A DNA stretch of 64,000 nt from Streptomyces collinus Tu 365 (GCF_000444875.1 NC_021985.1:8080170-8144169), one strand, 5' to 3'; shown: positions 25,644 to 34,544, counted from the stretch's first letter. Numbers and translations are program-made. Notes: generated by a model not told the origin, from the letters alone.

Positions 25644-26630
25644 ATGACCCAGGAGCAGAAGCCAGAACCGGAGCAAGCGCCGGAGCAAGCGCCGGAGCCG
25701 GAGCAAGCGCCCGAGCCAGAACCGGAGCAAGCGCCGGAGCCAGAACCGGAGCCGGCGCCAGAGCGGGTGCGGGAGCGGGTGCGGGAGCGGGTGGGGGTGC
25801 AGCCGTCGGGCGTGTGGGCCACGGCGGTCGGGGTGGCCCGGGTGCGGGCACTGGAGACCGAGCGGGCGGACCCGCTCTTCCGTGACCCGCTGGCCCGGGC
25901 CTTCGCCGCCGCGGGCGGCCTGTGGCCCTCCTCGCCCCCACCGCCCCAGGGCGACGAGGCCGCACGCCGCCGCCGGCTGGCCGTGGCTTTCTCCATCGTC
26001 ATCCGCACCAAGTACCTCGACGACCTGCTGCACCAGGCATGCGCGTCGGGGATCCGCCAGGTCGTGCTGCTCGGCGCCGGCATGGACAGCCGCGCCTTCC
26101 GCATCGACTGGCCCGAGGACACCCGCCTGTTCGAGGTCGACACCGCCCAACCCCTGGACTTCAAGGACCAGGTGCTGCGCCAGGAACAGGCCGTCCCGCG
26201 CTGCCGCCGGATCCCCGTCGCGGTGGACCTGCGCGAGGACTGGCCGCAGGCGCTGGCCGCCGCGGGGCACGACCCGGCCACACCGACCGTGTGGATCGCC
26301 GAAGGACTGCTGATCTACCTGCCCAGGGACGCGGTGGACCTGCTGCTGTCCCGGATCGGCGCACGGTCGGCGCCCGGCAGCCGGATGGGGCTCACCCTGG
26401 GCTCACGCGGCGTCATCGAGCGCTTCGGCGCGGACGCCGCTCCGGGGTCGGCGGCGTCCCTGTGGGTCTCGGAGATGCCCGACGACCCGGTGGGCTGGCT
26501 GGCCGGCCACGGCTGGGACGCCGAAACCCACACCCTGCGCGAACGCGCCGCCGCCTACGGCCGCCCGGCCGGCACCCCGCCGAGCCACGAGGAAGGCCCC
26601 GGCGGACTGGTCTCGGCGGTCCGCCGGTAG
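25644..26630 (+). CDS. SAM-dependent methyltransferase (TIGR00027/PPM1-like)
   Basis: A 328-aa class I methyltransferase of the leucine-carboxyl-methyltransferase-like family common in actinobacteria. Motifs are VVLLGAGMDSRAFRIDWP (SAM-binding motif I), LFEVDTAQPLDFK (acidic motif II) and TVWIAEGLLIYLP (motif IV/V). The first 55 residues are a Glu-Pro-Gln-Ala repeat (EPEQAPE units) followed by RVRERVRERVG, unlike normal members. ATG 25644 lacks a ribosome site but lies 7 bp after TAGGCT, suggesting a leaderless mRNA. Substrate unknown. Confidence 0.85.
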   Translation: MTQEQKPEPEQAPEQAPEPEQAPEPEPEQAPEPEPEPAPERVRERVRERVGVQPSGVWATAVGVARVRALETERADPLFRDPLARAFAAAGGLWPSSPPPPQGDEAARRRRLAVAFSIVIRTKYLDDLLHQACASGIRQVVLLGAGMDSRAFRIDWPEDTRLFEVDTAQPLDFKDQVLRQEQAVPRCRRIPVAVDLREDWPQALAAAGHDPATPTVWIAEGLLIYLPRDAVDLLLSRIGARSAPGSRMGLTLGSRGVIERFGADAAPGSAASLWVSEMPDDPVGWLAGHGWDAETHTLRERAAAYGRPAGTPPSHEEGPGGLVSAVRR

Positions 26631-26659
26631 CACGCCTTCCCTCCCACGCCCCCCCCGAA

Positions 26660-26985
26660 CTCCGCACGGCTCCGCACGGCTCAGCCGGGCGGTACAGCGG
26701 CCGGTCTCGGCGTGCAGCCGGTCGCGGATCACGGCCACGTCCCGCCGCATCCGGGCCGCACGGAAGACGGTGCCCGGCGTCCCGCCCTCGCCGACGGGGT
26801 AGACGACGCCCCGGTGCCGCAGCCCGGGCCGCGCCCCCGCCGCCCGCGCCCCCGCCGCTGGGGCGGCACCCGCCGTCAGCCCGCCCGCGGCCACCCCCGC
26901 GGGCGGCCATCCCGGCGAGGAACCGGGCCCGGGTGAGCCCCCGCCCCCTGTGCACCCACTCATCAGGCTTCTGCATACGGCCCAC
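26660..26985 (-). pseudogene. remnant of a secreted glycoside-hydrolase-like / Abi-annotated protein
   Basis: Leftward reading gives a start-like segment (MQKPDEWVHRGRGL, RARFLAGMAARG) in one frame and then, in another, GVVYPVGEGGTPGT, FRAARMRRDVAVIRDRLHAE before losing similarity. The second segment resembles, from memory, the N-terminal domain of actinobacterial proteins often annotated as abortive-infection or glycosyl-hydrolase-like. The frame change and abrupt loss of the C-terminal domain mark it as a degraded gene. Confidence 0.4.
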
Positions 26986-27063
26986 CCTGCCCCGGGCCGC
27001 CCGGGCAGGGCCGCCCGGGCAGGGCCGTCCGCCGACGGTCTACGGCACAGGGCCGCCGGTCTA

Positions 27064-27096
27064 CGCCCCGGCGGCCGAAAGGTGGCCGCCGGGGCG
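27064..27096. terminator. GC-rich hairpin, possible terminator
   Basis: Perfect 13-bp inverted repeat (27064-27076 with 27084-27096) around GAAAGGT. It is isolated in non-coding DNA about 430 bp after the methyltransferase stop, so its partner gene is uncertain. Confidence 0.45.
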
Positions 27097-27330
27097 GCGA
27101 AAGGAGGGGACCGCTCGCGCAGCCGGACGCCGGTGACACCGGGGGAGAGGCGCGACCCGGGCGACGCCGTCCTGCACACGGTGGGACCACGGTTGGCCCA
27201 ACAAGATGCTGATATGGGTGTGTCTGTTCTGCTTGCCGGTGTGCCCGGCGCACCATGAGCAAGGCGCCCGCATCCGGGCCGCCAAGCCTCCCCACGCAGT
27301 GCACAGTTCGTCACAGAAAGCAGGTCAGCC

Positions 27331-27735
27331 ATGCGCGCCGGACGCCGCTTCAGTCCGCTTCCCCGCTACAGAGGTGTGTGGGCCGCCGGCCTCACGGCCC
27401 TGCCGGCTCTCTTCGCCCTGAGCGCGGTCACTCCCGCCGCGGCGGCCGTTCCGGCTCATCACCAGCAGGCCCAGCCGCATCCCCGCTACGTGCAGGTGTC
27501 CAACACCCAGACGTGCAACCCCGACGGCCTGTGCACCATCACCGCCACCTGCCCCTCCGGCACGGTGGTCACGGGCGGCGGCGTCTCGGAGACCCCCCTG
27601 ATCAGCAGCGGCGTGTACCTCATGGAGACCGAGCCGACCAGCAGCCGCACCTGGCGGGGCACCCTGCGCAACGCCAGCCAGTTCCCCGTCCAGGTCACCG
27701 TCACCGCCGTCTGCGCCCGCATCCCCGGCGTCTGA
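27331..27735 (+). CDS. small secreted protein
   Basis: A 134-aa exported protein. The N-terminal signal peptide is Arg-rich then hydrophobic (GLTALPALFALSAVTPAAAA). The mature part is beta-rich with three cysteines (QTCNPDGLCTITATCPSGTV) and a fourth near the C terminus (TAVCARIPGV), giving two possible disulphides. It contains TVVTGGGVSE, a pattern seen in many short Streptomyces secreted proteins of unknown function. ATG 27331 follows AGCAGG. A terminator follows. Confidence 0.78.
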   Translation: MRAGRRFSPLPRYRGVWAAGLTALPALFALSAVTPAAAAVPAHHQQAQPHPRYVQVSNTQTCNPDGLCTITATCPSGTVVTGGGVSETPLISSGVYLMETEPTSSRTWRGTLRNASQFPVQVTVTAVCARIPGV

Positions 27736-27756
27736 CCCGGCCCCTTCCGCTCCGCC

Positions 27757-27794
27757 CGAAGTCCGCGCCGAGGAACCAACCGGCGCGGACTTCG
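27757..27794 (+). terminator. terminator of the secreted protein gene
   Basis: Perfect 14-bp stem (27757-27770 with 27781-27794) and 10-nt loop, 22 bp after the stop codon. Confidence 0.82.
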
Positions 27795-27947
27795 CGCTGC
27801 CCCCTTCCCCGGCCGCCGGGTTGCCACAGCCGCAGGCACGGGCCGCAGACTTCGGGGTACCTGCTGGACGTGCTGCGGCGCCACCGTGCGGGTGCACGAG
27901 GCGCCGTGGCACGGTTCGTGCGGGGAACGACCGGAAGGCCGGGTGGC

Positions 27948-28664
27948 ATGGCACGTACGCGGACACAAGCGAGCACCCGGCATCCCCGGCACGAGCGCAG
28001 GGGAGAGGCACGGCTGCCGGCGGTGGTCGCGACCCTCGCCGCGATCGCCCTGTACCTGCTGCTGCCGCAGCGGCTCCTGATCGCTCCCCGGTACGTGCTG
28101 CCCGCCCTGGAGTGCCTGCTGCTCATCCCGCTCATCGCGATCAACCCCAAACGGCTGACCCGGCAGACGAAGACGTTCCGCGTGCTGTCGCTGACACTCG
28201 TCGGCGTCATCGCCATCAGCAACCTCGTCGCGCTGGCCATCCTGATCCACGAACTGGTGTACGCCGGGGTGAAGGACGGCCGCTCCCTGCTGGTGGCCGC
28301 ACTGCAGGTGTGGCTCACCAACATCATCGTCTTCGGGCTGGCCTACTGGGAACTGGACCGGGGCGGCCCGGTCAGCCGCACCCAGGCACCCCGCTCCGCC
28401 CTGCCCCTGGCCGACTTCCGTTTCTCCCAGGACGAGAACGACGACGCCGTCCAGGAAGTCGCCGACGGAGCCAGCGCCACCTCGGACTGGGTCCCCACCC
28501 TGGTGGACTACCTGTACGTGTCCACCACCAACTCCACCGCCTTCAGCCCGACCGACACCATGCCCCTGTCCACCCGCGCCAAAGCCATGATGAGCATCCA
28601 GAGCATCGCCGCCCTGCTGACCTCGCTCCTGGTGATCGCGCGGGCCGTCAGCATCCTGCACTGA
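27948..28664 (+). CDS. integral membrane protein
   Basis: A 238-aa protein with about five transmembrane segments (LPAVVATLAAIALYLLLP, VLPALECLLLIPLIAI, LTLVGVIAISNLVALAIL, LLVAALQVWLTNIIVFGLA, AALLTSLLVIARAVSIL). A conserved-looking loop precedes the last one: STTNSTAFSPTDTMPLS, then TRAKAMM. That loop resembles DUF1345-type or ion-channel-adjacent membrane proteins, but no function is assigned. ATG 27948 has only a weak GGTGG site. It lies on the same strand as the channel gene, 246 bp upstream. Confidence 0.82.
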   Translation: MARTRTQASTRHPRHERRGEARLPAVVATLAAIALYLLLPQRLLIAPRYVLPALECLLLIPLIAINPKRLTRQTKTFRVLSLTLVGVIAISNLVALAILIHELVYAGVKDGRSLLVAALQVWLTNIIVFGLAYWELDRGGPVSRTQAPRSALPLADFRFSQDENDDAVQEVADGASATSDWVPTLVDYLYVSTTNSTAFSPTDTMPLSTRAKAMMSIQSIAALLTSLLVIARAVSILH

Positions 28665-28910
28665 CCCCCCGGGGGGCGTTCCGGACCGTCGCGCCACCGG
28701 CCGCACACACCCACCGGCCGCACACACACGACCGCACACGCAGACGACCGCACGGCGCACATGCACCGCACACTCCACGTCCCCCGCCCGGCCCCGCCCG
28801 GCCTCGCCCGCGCCCGGCCCCGGTCCGGCGCCGCAGCGCCGTCTTTCCGTGTTGCTGCCCGGGGCCCGGCGAGGACACTGAAGACAAAAGGGCGAGGGTC
28901 AGGAGGTGCT

Positions 28911-29891
28911 GTGTGGCCGCCACGCACAGGCCGGCGAGTGCTCCTGGCGGCGTTCGCCCTCCTGGCGCTGCTCGCAGCCGGCGTCGGCGGGTACACGCTG
29001 TTCGGGTTCTCGCTGCCCGACGCCGTCTACATGACGGTGATGACGCTGACCACGGAAGGCTTCTCCGGCGCCGACCGGCTCACCGAGGCCGGCAAGCTCT
29101 TCACCGCCGCGCTGGCGGTGGTGGGGGTCGCCCTCTTCGTCGCGGTCCTGGGGCTGATCGGCACGGCCCTGGTGGAGGGACGGTTCGGGCCCGCGGGAAG
29201 GAAACGGCGCATGCAGCACCGCATCGACACGCTGCGCGACCACTTCATCGTCTGCGCCTACGGGCGCGTCGGCCAGGCCGTGGCCCGCGAGTTCGAGGCC
29301 GAGGGCGTCCCCTTCGTCGTCATCGAGAACAAAACCGCCCTGGAAGAGCAGCTGCAACGTGAGCGTGCGCCCTACCTGATCGGCAACGCCGCCTCCGAAC
29401 AGGTGCTGCGCCGCGCGGGCATCGCACACGCCCGCGGCCTGGTCTGCGCGGTCGACTCGGACGCCGAGAACGTCTACATCACCCTGATCGCCCACTCCCT
29501 CAACCCCTCGCTCGCCATCGTCTCGCGCGCCTCGGAGGCGGCCTCGGCCGAACGCCTCACCCACGCCGGCGCGAGCAGCGTGGTCTCCCCCTACATCACC
29601 AGCGGCCGGCGGATGGCCCTGCTGGCGGTCCGCCCGCACGTGGTGGACTTCCTGGAGTTCACCCGGGCCGGCAGCTCCGACGTCCGGATCGAGGAGATCC
29701 GCTTCGACACCGGCTCCCGCCTGGTGGGCCGGCCCCTGCGACAGGCCTGCGGGGGAGCGCTGCCCCTGCTGATCCGCCGCGCCGACGGCACCCTGGAACC
29801 CAACCCCGACCCCGACACCGCCGTACAGGCCGGCGACACCATGATCGTGTTCGGCGACCCCGGAGCCCTGCGCCCCATCGAGGACGACTAG
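28911..29891 (+). CDS. two-TM TrkA/RCK-domain ion channel
   Basis: A 326-aa potassium-channel-like protein. Two membrane helices flank a pore loop (VYMTVMTLTTEGFSGADRL). An RCK/TrkA-N domain follows (HFIVCAYGRVGQAVAREFEA, with the Rossmann Gly motif) and a C-terminal TrkA-C-like domain (VQAGDTMIVFG). The filter reads TTEGFS instead of TVGYG or TVGFG, with Glu at the second position, so potassium selectivity is not assured. GTG at 28911 is chosen for the AGGAGG site 5 bp upstream; a longer frame upstream is low complexity. Confidence 0.86.
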   Translation: MWPPRTGRRVLLAAFALLALLAAGVGGYTLFGFSLPDAVYMTVMTLTTEGFSGADRLTEAGKLFTAALAVVGVALFVAVLGLIGTALVEGRFGPAGRKRRMQHRIDTLRDHFIVCAYGRVGQAVAREFEAEGVPFVVIENKTALEEQLQRERAPYLIGNAASEQVLRRAGIAHARGLVCAVDSDAENVYITLIAHSLNPSLAIVSRASEAASAERLTHAGASSVVSPYITSGRRMALLAVRPHVVDFLEFTRAGSSDVRIEEIRFDTGSRLVGRPLRQACGGALPLLIRRADGTLEPNPDPDTAVQAGDTMIVFGDPGALRPIEDD

Positions 29892-29949
29892 CCCCACCGC
29901 CCCCCTTCCCCACCCGCAAGGAGGATCGCGCCGGACGAGGAAAACCCTG

Positions 29950-31047
29950 ATGCCCGAGTACGACCGTGTCCGCCTGCGACGGGCCTGCGCCCAGGCCCTG
30001 GCCGGCGGGGTGCGGGAGGCCACGGCCGAGGCGGTCGTCCGCCGGGTCTGCGCCCTGCAGGCCCAGGACGCCATGGCCGCCGACCTGGGCATCCGGGCCA
30101 GGGGAGCGGACATCACCGCCCCCGCCGTCCGCGCGGCGTACGAGGACGAGCGCAGCATCGTCCGCGGCTGGTACCTGCGCGGCACCCTGCACACCGTCTG
30201 CAGTGAGGACGCCCGCCCGCTCCTGGCCCTGCTCGCCCCCCGGATCCTTGCCGCGACCGGCCGCCGCTACCACCAGCTCGGCCTGCACGAGGAGCTGCGC
30301 CGGCGCGCCGACCACCTCATCCGGCAGGTCCTTTCCACGCACGGCCCCCTCACCCGGGCCGAGCTGACCGGCCACCTCACCCCTCTCGGCATCCCACCCG
30401 ATGGACAGGCGCCCTTCCACCTGATCCGCCACGCCGCACTCACCGGCGTCCTGTGCCACGGCCCCCGCCGCGCCGGTGAGGCCACCTATGTCCTGCTCGA
30501 CGACTGGCTGCCCCGAGGCGGCGGCCGACGGGAGGCGGACGGGGACGCGGCTCTTGCCGAGCTGGCCCGCCGCTACCTGGCCGCACACGCGCCGGCCGGC
30601 CCGCAGGACTTCGCCGTCTGGTCCGGGCTGCCGCTCTCCTGGGCCCGCCGGGCCTGGAACACGCTGGCCCGGGCCGCCGCGATCACCGCGGACGGCGACC
30701 TCACCACGCTCGCCGCACGGGCGGGAAAACGGGAGTACCCGCCCGACGCTCCCGGCGCTCCCGGCGCTCCGGACGTGCGGATGCTCCCCGCCTTGGACAA
30801 CTACCTGCTCGGCTACCGCAGTCGCGAAGCCTGCGTCCCGGCGGCGCACGAGGCCGACGTCTGGCCGGGAGGCGGAGTCATCCGGCCCACGGTCGTCGCC
30901 GACGGCCTGGTGGTGGCCACCTGGGCGCGCCGCGACGCGGGCCGCTCGATCACGGTACGGGCGTTCGCACCGCTGCCGCCCGGGACCCGGGCCGCAGTGG
31001 ACGCGGAGACCGAAGACGTGAGCCGCTTTTGCCGCCGGTCCGCTTGA
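29950..31047 (+). CDS. AlkZ/YcaQ-like DNA glycosylase (HTH_42 winged helix)
   Basis: A 365-aa member of the HTH_42 superfamily, three tandem winged helices. Streptomyces AlkZ and E. coli YcaQ unhook interstrand crosslinks or remove alkylated bases. The catalytic Q-x-Q motif is visible in CALQAQDAM near residue 39, the AlkZ-type version; YcaQ-type proteins have Q-x-D. Other family blocks are RGWYLRGTLHTV and MLPALDNYLLGYRSR. AlkZ relatives protect producers from their own DNA-damaging metabolites; no such cluster is in the window. ATG 29950 is 58 bp after the channel stop, with AAGGAGG 25 bp upstream, rather far. Confidence 0.85.
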   Translation: MPEYDRVRLRRACAQALAGGVREATAEAVVRRVCALQAQDAMAADLGIRARGADITAPAVRAAYEDERSIVRGWYLRGTLHTVCSEDARPLLALLAPRILAATGRRYHQLGLHEELRRRADHLIRQVLSTHGPLTRAELTGHLTPLGIPPDGQAPFHLIRHAALTGVLCHGPRRAGEATYVLLDDWLPRGGGRREADGDAALAELARRYLAAHAPAGPQDFAVWSGLPLSWARRAWNTLARAAAITADGDLTTLAARAGKREYPPDAPGAPGAPDVRMLPALDNYLLGYRSREACVPAAHEADVWPGGGVIRPTVVADGLVVATWARRDAGRSITVRAFAPLPPGTRAAVDAETEDVSRFCRRSA

Positions 31048-31199
31048 GAGCCCCCGCCCGGCTCCCGGCCCAGGTTCAGGCACGCCCATGGCGTGTGCGC
31101 TGCGGGAGAGGACCGAACGGTCTCTCAGCACTCGCCGAGTCCGGCCGGCTGCGATGAGACTGAACCGTCACCCCACGCCGAATCAGGGAGCCAGCCGCG

Positions 31200-31412
31200 A
31201 TGATCGTCAAGAAGCTGCACGAATCCGGCATCCGAGCCGAGCACGCCTACGCCGCCGCATTCGTCTCCATCGGCCTGAGCGTCATCTCCTGGGCCGCCTC
31301 CCTCCAAGTGGAGAAGAAGGGCGAGGAGCGTGCCGACCGGTGGGGCATCTTCGTCGGGGAATGGGCCCCCACGTTCTTCGGCCTCGGCCTGGCCCTGTCC
31401 ACCTACGAATAG
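31200..31412 (+). CDS. small hypothetical membrane protein
   Basis: A 70-aa protein with two hydrophobic segments (YAAAFVSIGLSVISWAAS and WAPTFFGLGLALSTYE) separated by a charged loop (QVEKKGEERADRWGIF). Probably a two-helix inner-membrane protein. ATG 31200 lies in AGCCGCGATG with no strong ribosome site. No family recognised; codon bias supports a real gene. Confidence 0.72.
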   Translation: MIVKKLHESGIRAEHAYAAAFVSIGLSVISWAASLQVEKKGEERADRWGIFVGEWAPTFFGLGLALSTYE

Positions 31413-31662
31413 CCAAGGGCGCCTGCTCGCACGCCTGCTCGGGTGCGCCGGACACGCCCACCCCACCCTGCCTCCTGCCCCGAACCGTGCCGATGGCGTA
31501 CGGAAACCGTGCGACTGGGCACCGCCCGGCGGGCCTCGCCGGACCCGAACGCGGTCCGGGGAACACCTCCCGGCCGTGCGGTAGGTGCCTGATCGGTCTC
31601 GGGGTATCTGTCTACGCTGTCAGGTGTTCCGCGGCACGACGGCAGGGAAGGTCTCGTAGGCA

Positions 31663-33459
31663 GTGGCGGGCGAAAAGGACGCGGTTCGCACCAGGAGGCT
31701 GGCCGCACTGGCACGCACCGGTCTGTCGGCGTCGGCGGACGCGGGCATGGACCGCTTCGCGCGGCTGGTCGCGAACGTGCTGGACGTGCCGGTGGCGCTG
31801 GTGGCGCTCGCCGAGGACGGCCGGCAGGTCTTCCCCGGCATGGCCGGGGCCGGCCGGCCGTGGTCGGTGTCCCGGCAGGCCGCACTGGCCGACTCCCTGT
31901 GCGCGCTGGTGGTCGGCTCCGGCGCCCCGCTGGTGGTGAGCGACGCCCGCACCGACCCGCGCACGCGCAGCGGGCCGGTGGTCACCCACCTGCGCGCGGC
32001 CGGCTACGCGGGCATGCCGCTGACCGACCCCCACGGCACCGTCCTGGGCGCGCTGTGCGCGGTCGACACCCGGCCCCGCCGGTGGAGCGAGCGGGAGGTG
32101 CAGGCGCTCGAGGACCTGGCCGCCGCGTGCACGGCGGAACTGCGGCTGCGGATCGTCTCCCGGCAGGCCGAGGAGGCCCGCGCCGAGACCGCCGCGCTGC
32201 TGGCACGCTCCGAACTGGTGCTGCGGGCCTCGGAGGTCCTGGCCGACACCGCCGGGGTGGAGGAGGTCCGCACCCAGGTCGGTGAGCTGATCACCAGCGA
32301 TCTCAAACCGGTCTACGTCGGCTTCAGCCTCGAACCCGCGCCCCGTCCCGGCCGGGCCCGCGGACCGGCGCGTGCCCACCCGCAGGCGCCGCAGGTCGAC
32401 CCGGACGACGGCGCCTGGCCCACGGCCCGCGCCGTGCGGGACAAACGCCTGGTGGAGGTGCACGGCGTCGACGAGGTCCGCGCCGCCTACGGCCGGCACG
32501 CGGCCGCCCGCTGGGAGAGCCTCGGCTTCGCCTCCATGGTGTGCCTGCCGCTGGCCGGCACCCACCGCACGCTCGGCGCGCTGGCCCTGGCCTGGGACAC
32601 CGAACACCGGCCCGACGTGGCCGAACGCGCCGTCCTGTACGCCGTCAGCGGCTACGCCGCGCAGGCACTGGAGCGGGCCCAGTTCCTCGACGACCGCATC
32701 GACGTGGCCCGCCGGCTGCAGGAGGCCATGCTCACCGACCTGCCCGCCGTCGACGGCCTGGCCACGGCCGCCCTGTACCGTCCCGCGGCCGCGCAGGACA
32801 TGGTCGGCGGCGACTGGTACGACGCCTACCCCCTCGACCGCGCTCCGTGCCCCGGCGGCGAAACCGCGACGCTGGCGGTGACGATCGGCGACATCACCGG
32901 CCACGACATGCGCGCCGCGACCCTGATGGGACAGGCCCGCAGCATGCTCCGCCAAGCCGACCACGACCACCCCGACGGCGGCCCCGCAACCGCCGTACAG
33001 GCCCTGGAGAGCGCCAACACCGCACTGGGCCTGGACCTGTCGGGCACCCTCGTCCACGCCCATCTCGCCCCTGCCGCCGACGGCTGGACCCTGACCTGGA
33101 CCAACGCCGGCCACCCCGCCCCCCTGCTCGCCCGGCCCGGCACCTCCTGCGAGCACCTCGACGACCACGACCTGCTGCTCCACCCCAGCCTGCACGGCCG
33201 CCACCGCACCCAGCGGCGCCTGCACCTGCCCGTCGGCGCCACCCTCCTGCTCTACACCGACGGGCTCGTCGAACGCCCCGGCCAGGACATCGACACCGGC
33301 ATCCAGCGCGCCTGCGCCCTCCTGCACGAGGGCGAGGACTGGCCGCTGGAGGAACTCCTGGAGACGATCGCCGACCGCGTCGCGGGCGACGCGCCCGGCG
33401 ACGACATCGCCCTCCTCGCCCTGCGCGTCACCCACCCGCCCCACCCCGATCCGGCGTGA
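31663..33459 (+). CDS. GAF-domain SpoIIE/PP2C protein phosphatase
   Basis: A 598-aa cytoplasmic sensor phosphatase. Residues 1-180 form a GAF domain (DRFARLVANVLDVPVALVAL, GYAGMPLTDPHGTVLG, ALCAVDTRPRRW). A second GAF-like unit spans 190-345 (WESLGFASMVCLPL). The PP2C domain runs from 365 to the end, with metal-binding Asp residues in MVGGDWYDAYPL, VTIGDITGHDMRA and LLYTDGLVERPG, then PGDDIALLAL. It would dephosphorylate a STAS antagonist in response to a small-molecule or redox signal. GTG 31663 has a weak site. An RsbW-like kinase gene lies 500 bp downstream. Confidence 0.9.
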   Translation: MAGEKDAVRTRRLAALARTGLSASADAGMDRFARLVANVLDVPVALVALAEDGRQVFPGMAGAGRPWSVSRQAALADSLCALVVGSGAPLVVSDARTDPRTRSGPVVTHLRAAGYAGMPLTDPHGTVLGALCAVDTRPRRWSEREVQALEDLAAACTAELRLRIVSRQAEEARAETAALLARSELVLRASEVLADTAGVEEVRTQVGELITSDLKPVYVGFSLEPAPRPGRARGPARAHPQAPQVDPDDGAWPTARAVRDKRLVEVHGVDEVRAAYGRHAAARWESLGFASMVCLPLAGTHRTLGALALAWDTEHRPDVAERAVLYAVSGYAAQALERAQFLDDRIDVARRLQEAMLTDLPAVDGLATAALYRPAAAQDMVGGDWYDAYPLDRAPCPGGETATLAVTIGDITGHDMRAATLMGQARSMLRQADHDHPDGGPATAVQALESANTALGLDLSGTLVHAHLAPAADGWTLTWTNAGHPAPLLARPGTSCEHLDDHDLLLHPSLHGRHRTQRRLHLPVGATLLLYTDGLVERPGQDIDTGIQRACALLHEGEDWPLEELLETIADRVAGDAPGDDIALLALRVTHPPHPDPA

Positions 33460-33699
33460 TCCGGCGTGAAGCGGCCACCCCGCGCCTCCCGCCACCGCAC
33501 CGCCACAGCACCGCCACCGCTGCGGCGACGGCGGCCACGGCAGACGGCACCGGCCCACACCATCGGCGCCTCGGCGCCCCGCAGCGGGTCACGCGCCGGG
33601 GCGGACGGCGGGTAGGGTGCTCGCGTCACGCCGGGAGGCGTGTGGGGTGCCGGGAAGTCTGGTCGGCGTATCCGACCGTCATGCCCGAAAGGCCACCCC

Positions 33700-33888
33700 G
33701 TGCCGCCTCAGCGTCCTGCCTCGAACGATCTGATCGAGGAAGCCTTGCGTCGTTTCGATCTCTACGCCCGCATGCGGGCCGGCCGGGACAGCCTCCTGCG
33801 GACTCAGCGCAGTTCGCCACAGGACGAGGACAAGGCCTTCCAGGAGCTGGAGGCCGTCATGGCCCGGCTCCGTGAGGAGCAGCGCTGA
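33700..33888 (+). CDS. small hypothetical helical protein
   Basis: A 62-aa product from GTG 33700, with GAAAGG 8 bp upstream. Almost wholly helical and charged (NDLIEEALRRFDLYARMRAG, then EDKAFQELEAVMARLREE). It probably forms a coiled coil. It sits 69 bp before the RsbW-like gene and is likely cotranscribed. No family recognised. Confidence 0.68.
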   Translation: MPPQRPASNDLIEEALRRFDLYARMRAGRDSLLRTQRSSPQDEDKAFQELEAVMARLREEQR

Positions 33889-33957
33889 CAAACATCCCCG
33901 GACATGAACCACGGCTTCGCGGGTACACGCGCCGGGATGCTGCGACGAGGGGGGCGA

Positions 33958-34449
33958 ATGACGCTCGTAAGACAACCGGACCCGGCGCCGGCGGACGGCG
34001 CGGAGCTGGGCAGGCCGGTGCTCAAGACCGGTGCGGCCCTGGTCGGGGACGGTACGGACATCGCCCGGGCCCGTCATCTGGCGGCCGCGTTCCTCACCCG
34101 GGTCCAGGCCGAACACGGCCTGCCCGTCTCCCAGCGCGCCATGGACCTCACCCAGCTGGTGGTCAGCGAGCTGGTGACCAACGCCCGCAAGTACGCCCCC
34201 GGACCGGTGCTGCTGGACCTGGCAATCACCGGTGACACGGTCGAGGTCGCGGTGTGGGACGCCTGTCCGGTGCTGCCGGTGGCCCGGGCCGCGGACGCCG
34301 GCCGGGTCGGCCAGCACGGCCTGGAGATCGTGATGGCCGTCGCGCGCGGCTTCGAAGCGCGACGCGAGTCGCTCGGCAAACGCATCACCGTCCGCATCGC
34401 CCTCGCGGACGACCCCGGCGGCGCCGTCAGCGGGCGCCGCCCCCTGTAG
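33958..34449 (+). CDS. RsbW-like anti-sigma factor / ATP-binding protein
   Basis: A 163-aa HATPase_c protein of the GHKL serine-kinase type. The N box is LVVSELVTNARKYAPG, and a G1-like VGQHGLEIVMAVARG follows. Members bind a sigma factor and phosphorylate a STAS antagonist; many Streptomyces paralogues are orphans. ATG 33958 (MTLVRQPD) is chosen because a GAGGGGGGCGA site precedes it; an in-frame ATG at 33904 lacks a site. The SpoIIE phosphatase at 31663 is a plausible opposing partner. Confidence 0.87.
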   Translation: MTLVRQPDPAPADGAELGRPVLKTGAALVGDGTDIARARHLAAAFLTRVQAEHGLPVSQRAMDLTQLVVSELVTNARKYAPGPVLLDLAITGDTVEVAVWDACPVLPVARAADAGRVGQHGLEIVMAVARGFEARRESLGKRITVRIALADDPGGAVSGRRPL

Positions 34450-34544
34450 AGCATCCGGCCGCGCTTTCACGAACGGACGCCGGCCGCCCGCGTACCGGAC
34501 CGGGAAGCCGAGGCCTGCCCACGCCCGCCCCCACGCCCGCCCGG

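Larger units (their letters stand above)
26631..27330. other. 700-bp region with gene remnant and hairpin
   Basis: No intact gene. The left half carries the antisense remnant listed separately; a 13-bp hairpin lies at 27064-27096. The last 130 bp should contain the promoter of the secreted protein gene at 27331, but no clear hexamers are seen. Confidence 0.5.
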
